This document shows, in pieces, positions 25,620 to 34,641 of a stretch of DNA of 35,899 bases. Under the pieces are notes generated by a model. That model did no database searches. It saw only the letters and a program-made list of their open reading frames with translations, and was not told the DNA's origin. The position numbers and the translations under genes were made by a program. How positions within the stretch are numbered: position 1 is the stretch's first letter; every line of letters begins with the position of its first letter. Source of the stretch: Clostridiales bacterium (GTDB lineage: Bacteria; Bacillota; Clostridia; Mahellales; Mahellaceae); the NCBI GenBank assembly GCA_030156435.1, contig JASGMM010000015.1, positions 1-35,899 on the forward strand, given 5' to 3'.

Positions 25620-26876
25620 ATGGAACAGTTTGTAACTAAATTGAAAGGCATAATCACTAAAAACATCATGCAGTTCCCTATAGCAGCATCTATAATATTG
25701 GCCATCCTATTTATGTTATTCGGTATGAGCTTTGTAAACGCATTGATCTTCGCGATATTTGCCGCCCTAATATCAGAAGTCGCAATATATGTGCTAAAAA
25801 GCGATGTAGACAAACGCATAGACACCGTTACATATCTTATGAATCGCGTCAAAAATAAGGATTTTTCCCAATCGCTTTCTGATGAAGAATTCGGAGGTAT
25901 GGAATCTATATCGACCAGCTTTACAGCGATGATTTCTGAGTTAAGGACCATACTGAGCAGCTTAAACGATATGTCACACCGCTTAGTGGAATCTTCCGAT
26001 ATGATGGTCAAAAATGCCGAAAAAGTAACAGAATCAGTCAATGAGATAGCCGCCACCGTAAATGAGATAGCCAGAGGGGCATCGGAGCAGGCTGCCGAGG
26101 CAGAAAGAGGCGTGCAGATGATAAACGGCCTTTCCGAGCAGATAAATACTTTGTATGATAGCTCCCGAACTATCTCGGAGCATACCGGCAATATGATGTC
26201 CCTTAATCAGCAGGGTATAGAAGCCATGCAAGTACTGCAGGATAAAAATAAACAGAGCAATAAGGCATCATCCAACGTAATGAGCATCATAACATCCTTC
26301 ACTGACAAGATGAAAAATATAACCGACTTCGTAAATACTATAAACGACATAGCCGAGCAAACCAATCTATTGGCATTAAATGCGGCTATAGAGGCCGCGC
26401 GTGCAGGCGATGCTGGACGCGGTTTTGCAGTGGTGGCCGACGAGGTGCGAAAGCTGGCCGATGAAAGCCTCCAAGCGGCCGAAAACATCAATGATGTGGT
26501 AAGCGATATAGCCGATGAAAATGCCAAAGCCAGCCGTATGATGAACGATGTGACATCCGTCATGGAGGCTCAAAACGATGCAGTCATTCATGCCAGCAGC
26601 ACATTCAAGTCCATAGCCCAAGGTATTGAGACCATAGTTGAACGCATAGACCACATAACCGATTCCATCGCGGCTATAGAACAGAGTAAAAACGACGTGA
26701 TATCAACCATGGAGAGCATATCGGCGGTAACTGAGCAGGCCGCTGCAGCCAGCCAGGAGGTAGCAGCAAATACTGAAGAACAGCAGGAAGCGGTCAATAA
26801 GATATTAGATTCCTCCAGAGATCTCAATAAATTGGCCACAGAATTGCGGCAGAAATTGATAGTATATAAATTTTGA
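25620..26876 (+). CDS. Methyl-accepting chemotaxis protein without extracellular sensor domain
   Basis: The 418-residue receptor has two closely spaced membrane helices (about residues 18-56) with almost no external loop, then a linker and a full cytoplasmic signalling coiled coil. The CheA/CheW-contact hairpin tip is intact ([18 protein letters not shown] near residue 245, then [16 protein letters not shown]). It therefore probably senses something inside the cell or in the membrane, such as energy state. I use ATG 25620 because GAGGAGG is just upstream; an earlier in-frame ATG at 25605 overlaps that site. The sigma-D-type promoter ties it to motility. It sits between two glutamate-related loci without sharing a transcript with either. 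Confidence 0.9.
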   Translation: MEQFVTKLKGIITKNIMQFPIAASIILAILFMLFGMSFVNALIFAIFAALISEVAIYVLKSDVDKRIDTVTYLMNRVKNKDFSQSLSDEEFGGMESISTSFTAMISELRTILSSLNDMSHRLVESSDMMVKNAEKVTESVNEIAATVNEIARGASEQAAEAERGVQMINGLSEQINTLYDSSRTISEHTGNMMSLNQQGIEAMQVLQDKNKQSNKASSNVMSIITSFTDKMKNITDFVNTINDIAEQTNLLALNAAIEAARAGDAGRGFAVVADEVRKLADESLQAAENINDVVSDIADENAKASRMMNDVTSVMEAQNDAVIHASSTFKSIAQGIETIVERIDHITDSIAAIEQSKNDVISTMESISAVTEQAAAASQEVAANTEEQQEAVNKILDSSRDLNKLATELRQKLIVYKF

Positions 26877-26877
26877 C

Positions 26878-26922
26878 AATAAAATGCCGTATATGTCATC
26901 AAAACATATACGGCATTTTATT
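26878..26922. terminator. Bidirectional terminator between receptor and gdhA
   Basis: An 18-bp perfect stem pairs 26878-26895 with 26905-26922 (arms read AATAAAATGCCGTATATG and its complement), with T-rich ends in both directions. It serves the two convergent genes. Confidence 0.92.
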
Positions 26923-26928
26923 GAATAG

Positions 26929-28176
26929 CTATACCCAGCCGCGAAGTTTCATGGCCTCAGCCACCCGTTTTACCGCTACTACATAAGCAGCTTGACGCAT
27001 GTTTATTTCGTATTGTTTTGATGTGTCGAACACCGACTTATAAGCAACGGTCATTTTTTTATCCAGGCGCTCATGCACTTCAGCTTCGTCCCAATAATAC
27101 ATATAGAGGTTCTGCACCATTTCAAAATACGATACCGTCACCCCACCTGCATTGCACAGAAAATCAGGGATAACATGCACACCATTTTTATAGAGTATGT
27201 CGTCGGCTTCAGGTGTAGTAGGTCCATTAGCCAGCTCAGCAACAATCTTTGCCTTGACATTAGCAGCATTTCTTTCGGTTATAACATTTTCCAAAGCCGC
27301 TGGAATCAATATATCTACGTCCAGCTCCAATAACGCTTCATTGGTAATGGGGCTTGTTCCTGCCAGCTCAACTACCGAACCGGTTTTATCCTTATGAGCT
27401 TTGGCCTCCTCCGGATCAATGCCTTGCTCATTGAATATTCCGCCTCTGCTATCGCTTACAGCTACAATTTTGCAGCCGAGCATCGATTGCGCCAGCACCG
27501 CGGCATAATAACCCGCATTGCCGAAGCCTTGTATAGCCACTCTGGCTCCTTTTAAATCTACACCTAATGCTTTAGCCGCCTCTCTTACTGTATATAATCC
27601 GCCCCGTGCCGTAGCATCACCTCTGCCAGCCGATCCTCCGACGGCTAAAGGTTTACCGGTCACTACACCAAACTGATTTTTGCCACATGCCTTCGAATAT
27701 TCATCGGCCATCCACGCCATTATCTGTGGATTGGTATACACATCTGGAGCGGGTATATCTTTATCCGGCCCTATAAACGGATGAATAGCTCGTATGTAGG
27801 CACGGCTTAAGCGCTCAAGCTCTCCCTGAGACATTTCTTTGGGATTGCATATTACACCACCTTTGCCTCCTCCAAGCGGTAGATCGAGGAGTGAGCATTT
27901 CCATGTCATCCAGGCAGCAAGCGCTCTGACAGTATCTATTGTTTCCTGAGGATGGAATCGTATTCCGCCTTTGGTCGGACCCTTCGCATCATTATACTGA
28001 ACCCTGAAGCCCTGAAATACCCTCGTAGAGCCATCATCCATGCGCACTGGTAATGACACCCATATCTCGCGCATAGGCCTTCTTAGAAGCTCATGTGTAG
28101 CCTGATCCAGATTGAGAATCTTAGCACAGGTATCCAGCTGTTCTTGCGTTATCTCGAAAGGATTAAGTTTCTCCAT
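26929..28176 (-). CDS. gdhA: Glutamate dehydrogenase (hexameric, about 415 residues)
   Basis: The enzyme interconverts 2-oxoglutarate plus ammonia and glutamate in the cytoplasm. Seen: KGGIRFHP, the substrate Lys in WMTWKCSL (K93), PLGGGKGGV with catalytic K105, [13 protein letters not shown] with the catalytic Asp, and the dinucleotide-binding [10 protein letters not shown]. The length matches RocG/GudB and thermophile enzymes. The long open frame extends 39 codons further upstream, but those residues are not family-like. I start at ATG 28176 (MEKLNPFE), which has AGGGAG upstream and lies downstream of the predicted promoter. With the citrate branch 900 bp away it closes a route from acetyl-CoA to glutamate. 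Cofactor choice is not clear from sequence. Confidence 0.95.
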   Translation of the reverse strand: MEKLNPFEITQEQLDTCAKILNLDQATHELLRRPMREIWVSLPVRMDDGSTRVFQGFRVQYNDAKGPTKGGIRFHPQETIDTVRALAAWMTWKCSLLDLPLGGGKGGVICNPKEMSQGELERLSRAYIRAIHPFIGPDKDIPAPDVYTNPQIMAWMADEYSKACGKNQFGVVTGKPLAVGGSAGRGDATARGGLYTVREAAKALGVDLKGARVAIQGFGNAGYYAAVLAQSMLGCKIVAVSDSRGGIFNEQGIDPEEAKAHKDKTGSVVELAGTSPITNEALLELDVDILIPAALENVITERNAANVKAKIVAELANGPTTPEADDILYKNGVHVIPDFLCNAGGVTVSYFEMVQNLYMYYWDEAEVHERLDKKMTVAYKSVFDTSKQYEINMRQAAYVVAVKRVAEAMKLRGWV

Positions 28177-28206
28177 ATATACAATCGACTCCCTTGTCGT
28201 ATTATT

Positions 28207-28224
28207 TTGTGGACCGTACCACAA
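28207..28224 (-). promoter_or_regulatory. Candidate operator in the gdhA leader
   Basis: TTGTGG and CCACAA flank a six-base centre (TTGTGG-ACCGTA-CCACAA). It begins right at the expected transcription start, a usual place for a repressor site. Confidence 0.5.
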
Positions 28225-28231
28225 TGACTTT

Positions 28232-28260
28232 ATTTTATAATAAATATGCATATTATGCAA
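28232..28260 (-). promoter_or_regulatory. Sigma-A-type promoter of gdhA
   Basis: On the minus strand TTGCAT (28255-28260) and TAAAAT (28232-28237) are 17 bases apart, about 55 bases before the gdhA ATG. The position supports the shorter gdhA start. Confidence 0.6.
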
Positions 28261-28410
28261 TATGGAATATAAAAAATTGCAAAATTCGCACATTTATTGA
28301 ATCGCATATGGGCTTTATGAATAATGAAAGAGTTCGTATATGCATTTAACGCGCCAAAGGAATGGGGTTGTTGTCATGCAACACACAACATCATCCCCTT
28401 AGGACTTATA

Positions 28411-29439
28411 TCACCGAAAATTGCTCATGGAAAACTCAACATCACCGAAGGGATTTATAAGCGTTGCATCGTTTATGCCATTTGCTTTTAAATGCTTATA
28501 CAGGTTCTCCCATTGAAGATTGCGTATATCATCGCGGTTTCCATAATGATGAAGTATTTGGTCCGCAAGCCCTGATATTTCCTTCCCTGATACGGGCATG
28601 GTGCAGAATTCTCTAATGGACGGAACAAAATAAGTACCATCTTGAGCTTGCTCGTATTCTTTTAGAATGTAATTGCCGTTTTCATCCTTTTTATAGGTGA
28701 TTGCCGATGGAATGACGCTGCCCCCAACTTCATTCAATACATTGTCATAGAGCTTATACGTTGCGCTGAAGGTAGTAACAAAAACTTTCAGCAAACCATC
28801 TTCCTCATAGCTGCCGAATATTTTCGGCGCAACGATAGTAAATCCCCGTTGAGGTTGGGAATTCTTCTCGATTTCTGTAGCGTAAATCAGCTTTTCTACG
28901 GAATCGTTCCCGTCATACTCAAAGTCCGGCAGTTCAATCTCCTCTCGGATAGAAAGGGCCTTGTACCATTCCCGCGGGGTGAGCGTTTGGTCATTCACGT
29001 TGTTTCGATCTCCCAAAAGGTCCTTGCACAACTGCATCATAATAACACCGCGAAGGCCACCGGCATTGCCGCTTTCAAACTGCGACAGCATGTAATCGAG
29101 GGCTTCGTCGCCCATTTTCAATATGCTCTCATACTCATTCTGATGCGCTTGAATATAGGGATACGGACTTGATGCTTCTTCTGGTGAAGACATGATGGTT
29201 TCAAGATACTGCTCTATCTTATTGCCTGTTGTCGAGTTTAAATCATAACTTTCCCCTATAGGCAAATTAGCCACTCTATCGATAAGGCTTTTAAGAGTTT
29301 CAGCATTACCCACAAAACTGCGCAGATCTTCGCCTATCAGTTCTTCTGACCCTTCTCTCGTAAAGGAAATACTATATATAGCCCCGTTATACTCGTTAGT
29401 TTTGTCGACTAGTATAAGGGAAATAACCTTTTGGGCGGC
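28411..29439 (-). pseudogene. 5'-truncated remnant, probably C-terminal part of a BlaR1/M56-type protein
   Basis: The open frame runs from an in-frame TAG (29440-29442) to 28411 without a credible start. The only early candidate is GTG 29311-29313, which has no ribosome site. The sequence upstream of that GTG still looks protein-like (VISLILVDKTNEYNG, SISFTREGSEELIGEDLRS). Before the TAG another 14 in-frame codons also look protein-like (IDIFLLHIEPEG), so the TAG seems to be a nonsense mutation. The downstream part carries YIQAHQNEYESILKMGDEAL and GLRGVIMMQLCKDLLG, a pattern I associate with C-terminal regions of clostridial BlaR1-like M56 membrane metalloproteases. No HExxH or membrane helices remain. 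The family assignment is from memory and uncertain; a degraded or domesticated fragment is the safest reading. Confidence 0.6.
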
Positions 29440-29501
29440 CTATCCCTCAGGTTCAATATGCAATAGAAATATATCGATAGACTCTTAAAAAGCTACATAA
29501 C

Positions 29502-29566
29502 GACAACAAAGAACTCCTCTTTTCGGCAACCGACATCCGCTAAATTAAGAGGAGTCCTTTGTTGTC
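29502..29566. repeat. 65-bp inverted repeat (20-bp arms, one mismatch)
   Basis: The left arm 29502-29521 (GACAACAAAG then A then ACTCCTCTT) pairs with 29547-29566 with a single mismatch, around a 25-base loop. Neither side has a T run, so it is not a normal terminator. It stands between the degraded BlaR1-like frame and the P-loop ATPase gene. A small mobile palindrome or a protein-binding site are options. The remaining bases 29443-29501 and 29567-29671 show nothing else. Confidence 0.7.
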
Positions 29567-29671
29567 TTAATAAACACATATATTGCAAATATAACGCTAG
29601 CAAACTGGATATAATACGCCTGCTCCTCCTGCACGCTCGGCCATACGTTCTTGCCATCAAATGCTCTATCG

Positions 29672-30091
29672 CTATTCTTCAATTATAAGGTATTTGTTCA
29701 AAAAAGCAGGAATATTTTGAGGAGAAGCGCTTACATCGGCTACAATACGAACGTCTATTTTTTCGGATAATTGGTCCAGACTCGAAAAAAATTCATCCAA
29801 TTCGTCAAGCTCCATATTCACTAATTTCAGGAAATCGTCGATGAAAATCATGTCTATATCGAAATCGCGCGCTATGATGCCGCATAGAAAGCCATACAGC
29901 ACTCGTGGATCATCTAGTTTGAATTCGCTGGCATCAATAAATCGAACTTGATGGATTAAATCATACATGTATCTTTTACCGTCATCGATAAAAACGATAT
30001 CTCCCTTGCAACTTTCTGCAGCCTTGTTAGCCATATCGATCATCTTTTTCGTTTTTCCCGACCCTGTCTCTCCAAATATAACGTTTAACAT
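29672..30091 (-). CDS. Small orphan P-loop ATPase
   Basis: The 139-residue protein is essentially one P-loop NTPase domain. Walker A is GETGSGKTKK at residues 7-16, and a Walker B-like strand IDMIFIDDF lies near residue 81-89 with an acidic pair. A further strand ends VRIVADVSA, which fits the sensor position of the RecA/DnaB or thymidine-kinase-like group. No helicase, membrane or DNA-binding extension is present. AGGAGGGG precedes the ATG. It is monocistronic with its own promoter. I do not recognise a characterised family; the small size and Asp-Asp Walker B recall accessory ATPases that control secretion, pili or DNA uptake, but none of those genes is nearby. Confidence 0.75.
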   Translation of the reverse strand: MLNVIFGETGSGKTKKMIDMANKAAESCKGDIVFIDDGKRYMYDLIHQVRFIDASEFKLDDPRVLYGFLCGIIARDFDIDMIFIDDFLKLVNMELDELDEFFSSLDQLSEKIDVRIVADVSASPQNIPAFLNKYLIIEE

Positions 30092-30170
30092 TTTAGCCCC
30101 TCCTACTTTCGCTGTAAATGTACCTTTAACGCTCTACCGTACTTTACGCTTACTCTATTTCATCGCTTTT

Positions 30171-30206
30171 ATAATATCTTAATAAACCTAATATTGTCAA
30201 GACAAT
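30171..30206 (-). promoter_or_regulatory. Promoter and overlapping palindrome of the P-loop ATPase gene
   Basis: On the minus strand a perfect TTGACA (30195-30200) and TATTAT (30171-30176) are 18 bases apart. The inverted repeat ATTGTC-AA-GACAAT (30193-30206) covers the -35 box and could be a repressor site. Confidence 0.6.
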
Positions 30207-30333
30207 TTTCCATCCCCAATTTACATGAAAATTGTAATATTAAATGCCGTCCTAAATAATGGCAATCCCATATAATGTATAGGCAATGGTAACTGAGCAG
30301 TCATCTAAGATCGCCGCGTTGGGTTAGTGAATG

Positions 30334-30363
30334 TTAACACTTTTATACACTACTTCATATAAT
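30334..30363 (+). promoter_or_regulatory. Promoter of the LysM-protein gene
   Basis: TTAACA (30334-30339) and a perfect TATAAT (30358-30363) are 18 bases apart, about 44 bases before the start. Between the two divergent promoters (30207-30333) I see no other feature. Confidence 0.6.
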
Positions 30364-30406
30364 GCAGTATATGCGAAGAATATCTAAAAATAAGGGGGGT
30401 CATCCT

Positions 30407-30943
30407 ATGGATGAAAATGAGAACTACGAGGCAGAGTCTCAGGCATGTCCTGGCGGCTTTATTTACACTATACAACCTGGCGATACTATATACCGTCTGT
30501 CATTGCGTTTTAACGTAAGCATGGACGCTATATTGCGCGCCAATCCCGGTATAAATCCTGATAATTTGCAGATAGGCCAGCAAATATGCATACCGGCAGG
30601 TACACCGGTACCGCAATGCCCCAACGGCATATTATATGTTATACGGCAGGGCGATACCTTGTATAGGTTAGCACAGCGTTTCGGCATAAGCGTTGATTCT
30701 ATCATCGCCGCCAATCCCGGTATAAATCCTGATAATCTGCAAATAGGGCAGGTTATATGCATACCGATAAAACCGGTACCCGAATGCCCTAATGGTTTCC
30801 CATATATTATACGGCAAGGCGACACCTTCTATAAGTTGTCCAAACAATTTGGAGTAAGCGTTGACTCTATAATAGCAGCTAATCCCGGAGTTAACCCAAA
30901 CAATCTCCAGATAGGACAGCGCATATGCATACCTTATAGGTAA
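30407..30943 (+). CDS. Three-LysM-domain protein, spore or wall associated
   Basis: The 178-residue protein is built of three LysM domains (about residues 18-63, 77-120 and 134-177). Each begins with a Tyr-x-Ile-x-x-GDT segment (for example YVIRQGDTLYRL) and ends LQIGQ-x-ICIP, and they are separated by short CP-N/G-G linkers. LysM binds N-acetylglucosamine in peptidoglycan or chitin. There is no signal peptide and no catalytic domain. That resembles spore-coat/cortex LysM proteins such as SafA or SpoVID relatives, which are made in the mother cell. Regular cysteines (one in each linker and one in each ICIP) could cross-link. I start at ATG 30407 because AAGGGGGG lies just upstream; the open frame begins earlier. 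The repeats are also near-identical at DNA level (30540 and 30714 regions). Confidence 0.88.
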   Translation: MDENENYEAESQACPGGFIYTIQPGDTIYRLSLRFNVSMDAILRANPGINPDNLQIGQQICIPAGTPVPQCPNGILYVIRQGDTLYRLAQRFGISVDSIIAANPGINPDNLQIGQVICIPIKPVPECPNGFPYIIRQGDTFYKLSKQFGVSVDSIIAANPGVNPNNLQIGQRICIPYR

Positions 30944-30955
30944 CATTATACCTAT

Positions 30956-30983
30956 AAAAAAGCCGGCATATGCCGGCTTTTTT
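30956..30983. terminator. Intrinsic terminator after the LysM gene
   Basis: A symmetric palindrome with arms AAAAAAGCCGGC and GCCGGCTTTTTT around ATAT (30956-30983). It works in both directions. Confidence 0.9.
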
Positions 30984-31015
30984 ATAAAATTAATTCAAGT
31001 ACCCCTTATACACCA

Positions 31016-31044
31016 TTGTATATTGTAAATAGCCATGATATAAT
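31016..31044 (+). promoter_or_regulatory. Promoter of the ABC exporter operon
   Basis: TTGTAT (31016-31021) and a perfect TATAAT (31039-31044) are 17 bases apart, 40 bases before the first exporter gene. No leader peptide or attenuator is visible in that short region, unlike the bmrB leader of B. subtilis. Confidence 0.65.
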
Positions 31045-31083
31045 ATCTTTCGACATTATGAAATAATCGCAAAGGGGTATTTT

Positions 31084-32832
31084 ATGGGGGAATTTAGAAC
31101 ACTCAACTGGTTTTTCTCCAAATATAAATGGCGTTATATAGGTGGCATTTTATGTCTGTTAGTCGTAGACATACTGCAACTTGTCATGCCCAGGTTGCTT
31201 GGATTGATAACCGATAATCTGCAGCAACATACAATGACCTATGCCACGCTTGGCTGGTATGCCATAATAATAGTGATCATAGCTGTGGCTATAATGATAT
31301 TGCGTTACATATGGCGTTTGCTTATAGTAGGCGGATCGCGTTTACTCGAAAAAGAGCTGAGGAATAGGTTTTTCGCTCATCTCACTACGTTGTCGCCGAG
31401 ATATTATAATATGCACAAAACCGGTGATCTTATGGCTCATGCCAGCAATGATATAAACGCCATACGTATGTTTGTAGGCCAGGGTATAGTGATGGCCACT
31501 GATTCGCTGTTCATGATCATAGCCTCGCTCATAGTGGTGTTTGCCACCATAGACTGGCGCTTGAGCATGCTGGCGTTGATCCCTTTCCCTCTTATGGCCG
31601 CCTCGGTACTGATAGCCGGTCGTTTCATACGCCAGCGTTTCGAAGAGGTTCAGCGAGCATTCTCAAATCTGACCGACACCGTAGAAGAGAATTTCACCGG
31701 CATACGCGTGATTAAGGCTTTCGTACAGGAAAATGCCGAGCTCAAGAAATTTGCCAAAGCAAACAAGCACAATATGGATATGAATATGCGTATGGTAAAG
31801 ATATGGGGCGTTATGGAGCCGCTAATGCAGTTTTTATCCGGTCTGAGCTTTATAATAGTATTGTATTATGGTGGCATGATGGTGATAAACGGCGAAATAA
31901 CCATGGGGCAATTCGTATCGTTTAATGCCTACCTGGGCATGCTCATATGGCCGGTTATAGCCATAGGCTGGGTGGTGAACATGGCGCAACGCGGCACTGC
32001 ATCCATGAAACGTGTAAATGTTATAATGAATGAACGCCCGGAGATATACGACAACAACCCTGAGGATATAGACGAAATATATGGGAACATAGAATACAAA
32101 GACTTAACATTTAGATACGAACCAAATCTACCTCCGGCACTGACCGATATAAATATCTCGGTAAAACAAGGAGAGACACTGGCCATAGTAGGGCGCACAG
32201 GCAGCGGCAAGACTACGCTCATAAATGTGCTACTCCGACTGTATAAAGTAGAAGACGGACATGTATTCATAGACGGCACAGATATAAATCGAATACCATT
32301 AGGCATACTGCGCGAAAGCATAGGCTATGTGCCTCAGGATAACTTTCTCTTCTCCACGACTATAACTGAAAATATAGCTTTTGGAGTGGATAACTATACC
32401 ATGGAACAGGTAGAACAAGCCGCGCGCATAGCACAGCTATATGACGACGTTATGGATTTCCCTGATAAATTCAATACCATAGTGGGAGAACGCGGCGTAT
32501 CGCTTTCCGGTGGTCAAAAGCAACGCGTATCTATAGCAAGGGCTATCATGAAGGATCCGAAAATACTCATATTGGATGACAGCCTTTCAGCGGTAGATAC
32601 GGATACCGAAGAACGGATATTAAAGGGTTTAAGCAAGGTGCGAAAAAATCGAACCACTATAATAATAGCACATCGTATATCCGCCGTAAAGGATGCTGAT
32701 CAGATCATAGCACTGGATGATGGCCGCATAGTGCAGCGCGGCACGCATGAGCAGCTCATACAGCAAGACGGATTATATAAAGAACTTTATGAGATGCAAA
32801 AGCTTGAAGAAGAATTGGAAAGGACGCAATGA
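31084..32832 (+). CDS. ABC exporter half-transporter, subunit 1 (degenerate-site subunit)
   Basis: The 582-residue protein has a six-helix exporter membrane domain (residues about 15-310) fused to an ATPase domain. Walker A is GRTGSGKTTL (near 369), the signature is the canonical LSGGQ (near 472), and the H-loop is IAHR. The Walker B reads LILDDSLSAVD, so the catalytic Glu is Asp. This is the hallmark of the non-catalytic site in heterodimeric exporters such as BmrC/BmrD, LmrC/LmrD and Thermotoga TM287/TM288. Such pumps export drugs, lipids or peptides. AAAGGGG precedes the ATG, and the partner gene starts 9 bp after the stop. Confidence 0.92.
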   Translation: MGEFRTLNWFFSKYKWRYIGGILCLLVVDILQLVMPRLLGLITDNLQQHTMTYATLGWYAIIIVIIAVAIMILRYIWRLLIVGGSRLLEKELRNRFFAHLTTLSPRYYNMHKTGDLMAHASNDINAIRMFVGQGIVMATDSLFMIIASLIVVFATIDWRLSMLALIPFPLMAASVLIAGRFIRQRFEEVQRAFSNLTDTVEENFTGIRVIKAFVQENAELKKFAKANKHNMDMNMRMVKIWGVMEPLMQFLSGLSFIIVLYYGGMMVINGEITMGQFVSFNAYLGMLIWPVIAIGWVVNMAQRGTASMKRVNVIMNERPEIYDNNPEDIDEIYGNIEYKDLTFRYEPNLPPALTDINISVKQGETLAIVGRTGSGKTTLINVLLRLYKVEDGHVFIDGTDINRIPLGILRESIGYVPQDNFLFSTTITENIAFGVDNYTMEQVEQAARIAQLYDDVMDFPDKFNTIVGERGVSLSGGQKQRVSIARAIMKDPKILILDDSLSAVDTDTEERILKGLSKVRKNRTTIIIAHRISAVKDADQIIALDDGRIVQRGTHEQLIQQDGLYKELYEMQKLEEELERTQ

Positions 32833-32841
32833 GGTGAGATT

Positions 32842-34641
32842 ATGCCCGATTATGTAGATGAAGAAATAAGCAGAAAACCATATGACCCACAGATAATGCG
32901 CCGCCTGTTGCGCTATATGATACCTTACTGGGCACCGATATTATCATGCATAGTGCTTCTATTCCTGATAACGGCAGGCAATTTGTTGACGCCTTACCTC
33001 ATGAAGCTGGCTATAGATAATTACCTTTTTAAGATAACAGCCCAAAGCGTAAGCGGTATAACGCGTATATCCATTATATATCTTATTATAACGGTCGCCA
33101 CCGGCATAATGAATTATATACAGATATATGTGCTTCAATATACGGGACAACGCATAATATATGGCATGAGAGAGGAGATCTTCTCTCATATAGAGAATAT
33201 GCCGCTCGGTTTTTTTGATAAGAATCCAGTAGGGCGACTGGTAACTCGCGTTACCAATGATACCGACACTATAAATGAAATGTACACCAGCGTGGTGGTC
33301 AATCTGTTCCGCGACGCGTTCATGTTAATAGGCATAACCATTGCAATGCTTCTGTTAAATTACAGATTGGCATTGGTAGCCATAGCTTTTTTACCTATAG
33401 TTATAATACTTACCATATTATATAGAAAATGGGCTACAGAGGCCTACCGGTTAGTAAGGGTTAAGCTGGCTCGCATAAATGCCTTTTTATCAGAACATAT
33501 AATGGGCATGCGCCTTATACAGATCTTTCACAGGGAGCGGCATAAGCAACAGGATTTCGAGGCTATAGACGAAGAATACTATGACGCCAACATGAAACAG
33601 ATAAAGGTGTTTGCCGTATTCCGTCCTGCCATGGATGTCATATATTCGTTGACGCTGGCTGCTATACTGTGGGTAGGCGGCGGCGATGTCATACGCAATG
33701 TGCTGGAATTCGGTGTATTGTATGCTTTCGTAAATTATACCATGCAGTTTTTCCAACCCATATATGAGATGGCTGAAAAATACGATATACTGCAAGCTGC
33801 CATGGCAGCCGCCGAACGCATATTTATGCTGCTGGATCAGAAATCAACCATAGAAGATCCTCCGGAACCCTTGTCTCTCGACCATGTAAAAGGAGAAGTA
33901 GAGTTTAAGAATGTATGGTTCGCGTACAACGATGAGGATTGGGTGCTCAAAGACGTCAGTTTCCATATAGAGCCGGGTCAAACGGTAGCTTTAGTTGGAC
34001 ATACCGGTGCCGGCAAAACATCTATCATAAACCTGCTCAGCCGCTTTTATGATATACAAAAGGGGCAGATATTGATAGACGGCATAGATATAAGGGATGT
34101 CAGACAGGCTGATTTAAGACGGCACATAGGCGTGGTGCTGCAGGATGTATTCCTGTTCACAGGCGATATAAAAGGCAATATACGTCTTAATGAAGAAGGT
34201 ATACCCGAGCAAAAAATAAAAGAAGTAGCCTCCTATGTCAATGCCAACCACTTTATAGAGAAACTGCCCAAGAAATACGATGAACCAGTTATGGAGCGCG
34301 GTGCTACTCTGTCGGCCGGCCAACGACAACTATTGGCCTTTGCACGTGCATTGGCTTTCGACCCGGAAATATTAGTATTGGATGAGGCTACCGCTAACAT
34401 AGATACCGAAACCGAAGCGCTTATACAAGACGCTTTAGAAAAACTGTCGCGCGGCAGAACCACCATAGTTATAGCCCACAGATTATCCACCATACAGCAT
34501 GCCGATAAGATAATCGTGCTGCATAAAGGGCATATACGTGAGGAAGGCACGCATCAGCAACTGCTGGCTAAACGCGGCATATACTATGCATTGTATCAGC
34601 TGCAGTATAAAAACATGGAGACCAAAGCCGTTGCCGAATAG
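32842..34641 (+). CDS. ABC exporter half-transporter, subunit 2 (catalytic-site subunit)
   Basis: The 599-residue partner has six membrane helices (about 30-320) and an ATPase domain with Walker A GHTGAGKTSI (near 385), Walker B LVLDEATANID with the catalytic Glu (near 511), and H-loop IAHR. Its signature is LSAGQ rather than LSGGQ (near 489). Paired with subunit 1, the complete ATP site uses this Walker B and the LSGGQ of subunit 1, while the other site combines the DD Walker B with LSAGQ. The asymmetry matches known heterodimeric multidrug exporters. GAGGTGAG precedes the ATG. The substrate is unknown. Confidence 0.92.
   Translation: MPDYVDEEISRKPYDPQIMRRLLRYMIPYWAPILSCIVLLFLITAGNLLTPYLMKLAIDNYLFKITAQSVSGITRISIIYLIITVATGIMNYIQIYVLQYTGQRIIYGMREEIFSHIENMPLGFFDKNPVGRLVTRVTNDTDTINEMYTSVVVNLFRDAFMLIGITIAMLLLNYRLALVAIAFLPIVIILTILYRKWATEAYRLVRVKLARINAFLSEHIMGMRLIQIFHRERHKQQDFEAIDEEYYDANMKQIKVFAVFRPAMDVIYSLTLAAILWVGGGDVIRNVLEFGVLYAFVNYTMQFFQPIYEMAEKYDILQAAMAAAERIFMLLDQKSTIEDPPEPLSLDHVKGEVEFKNVWFAYNDEDWVLKDVSFHIEPGQTVALVGHTGAGKTSIINLLSRFYDIQKGQILIDGIDIRDVRQADLRRHIGVVLQDVFLFTGDIKGNIRLNEEGIPEQKIKEVASYVNANHFIEKLPKKYDEPVMERGATLSAGQRQLLAFARALAFDPEILVLDEATANIDTETEALIQDALEKLSRGRTTIVIAHRLSTIQHADKIIVLHKGHIREEGTHQQLLAKRGIYYALYQLQYKNMETKAVAE

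Noticed and set aside
25463-26191. Minus-strand 242-codon open frame opposite the chemotaxis receptor
   Set aside because: Its residues mirror the receptor's repetitive codons, there is no ribosome site, and the receptor frame has clear motifs.
30540-30930. Possible CRISPR-like direct repeats
   Set aside because: The repeats are the coding sequence of LysM domains, differ at third positions and lack equal spacers.
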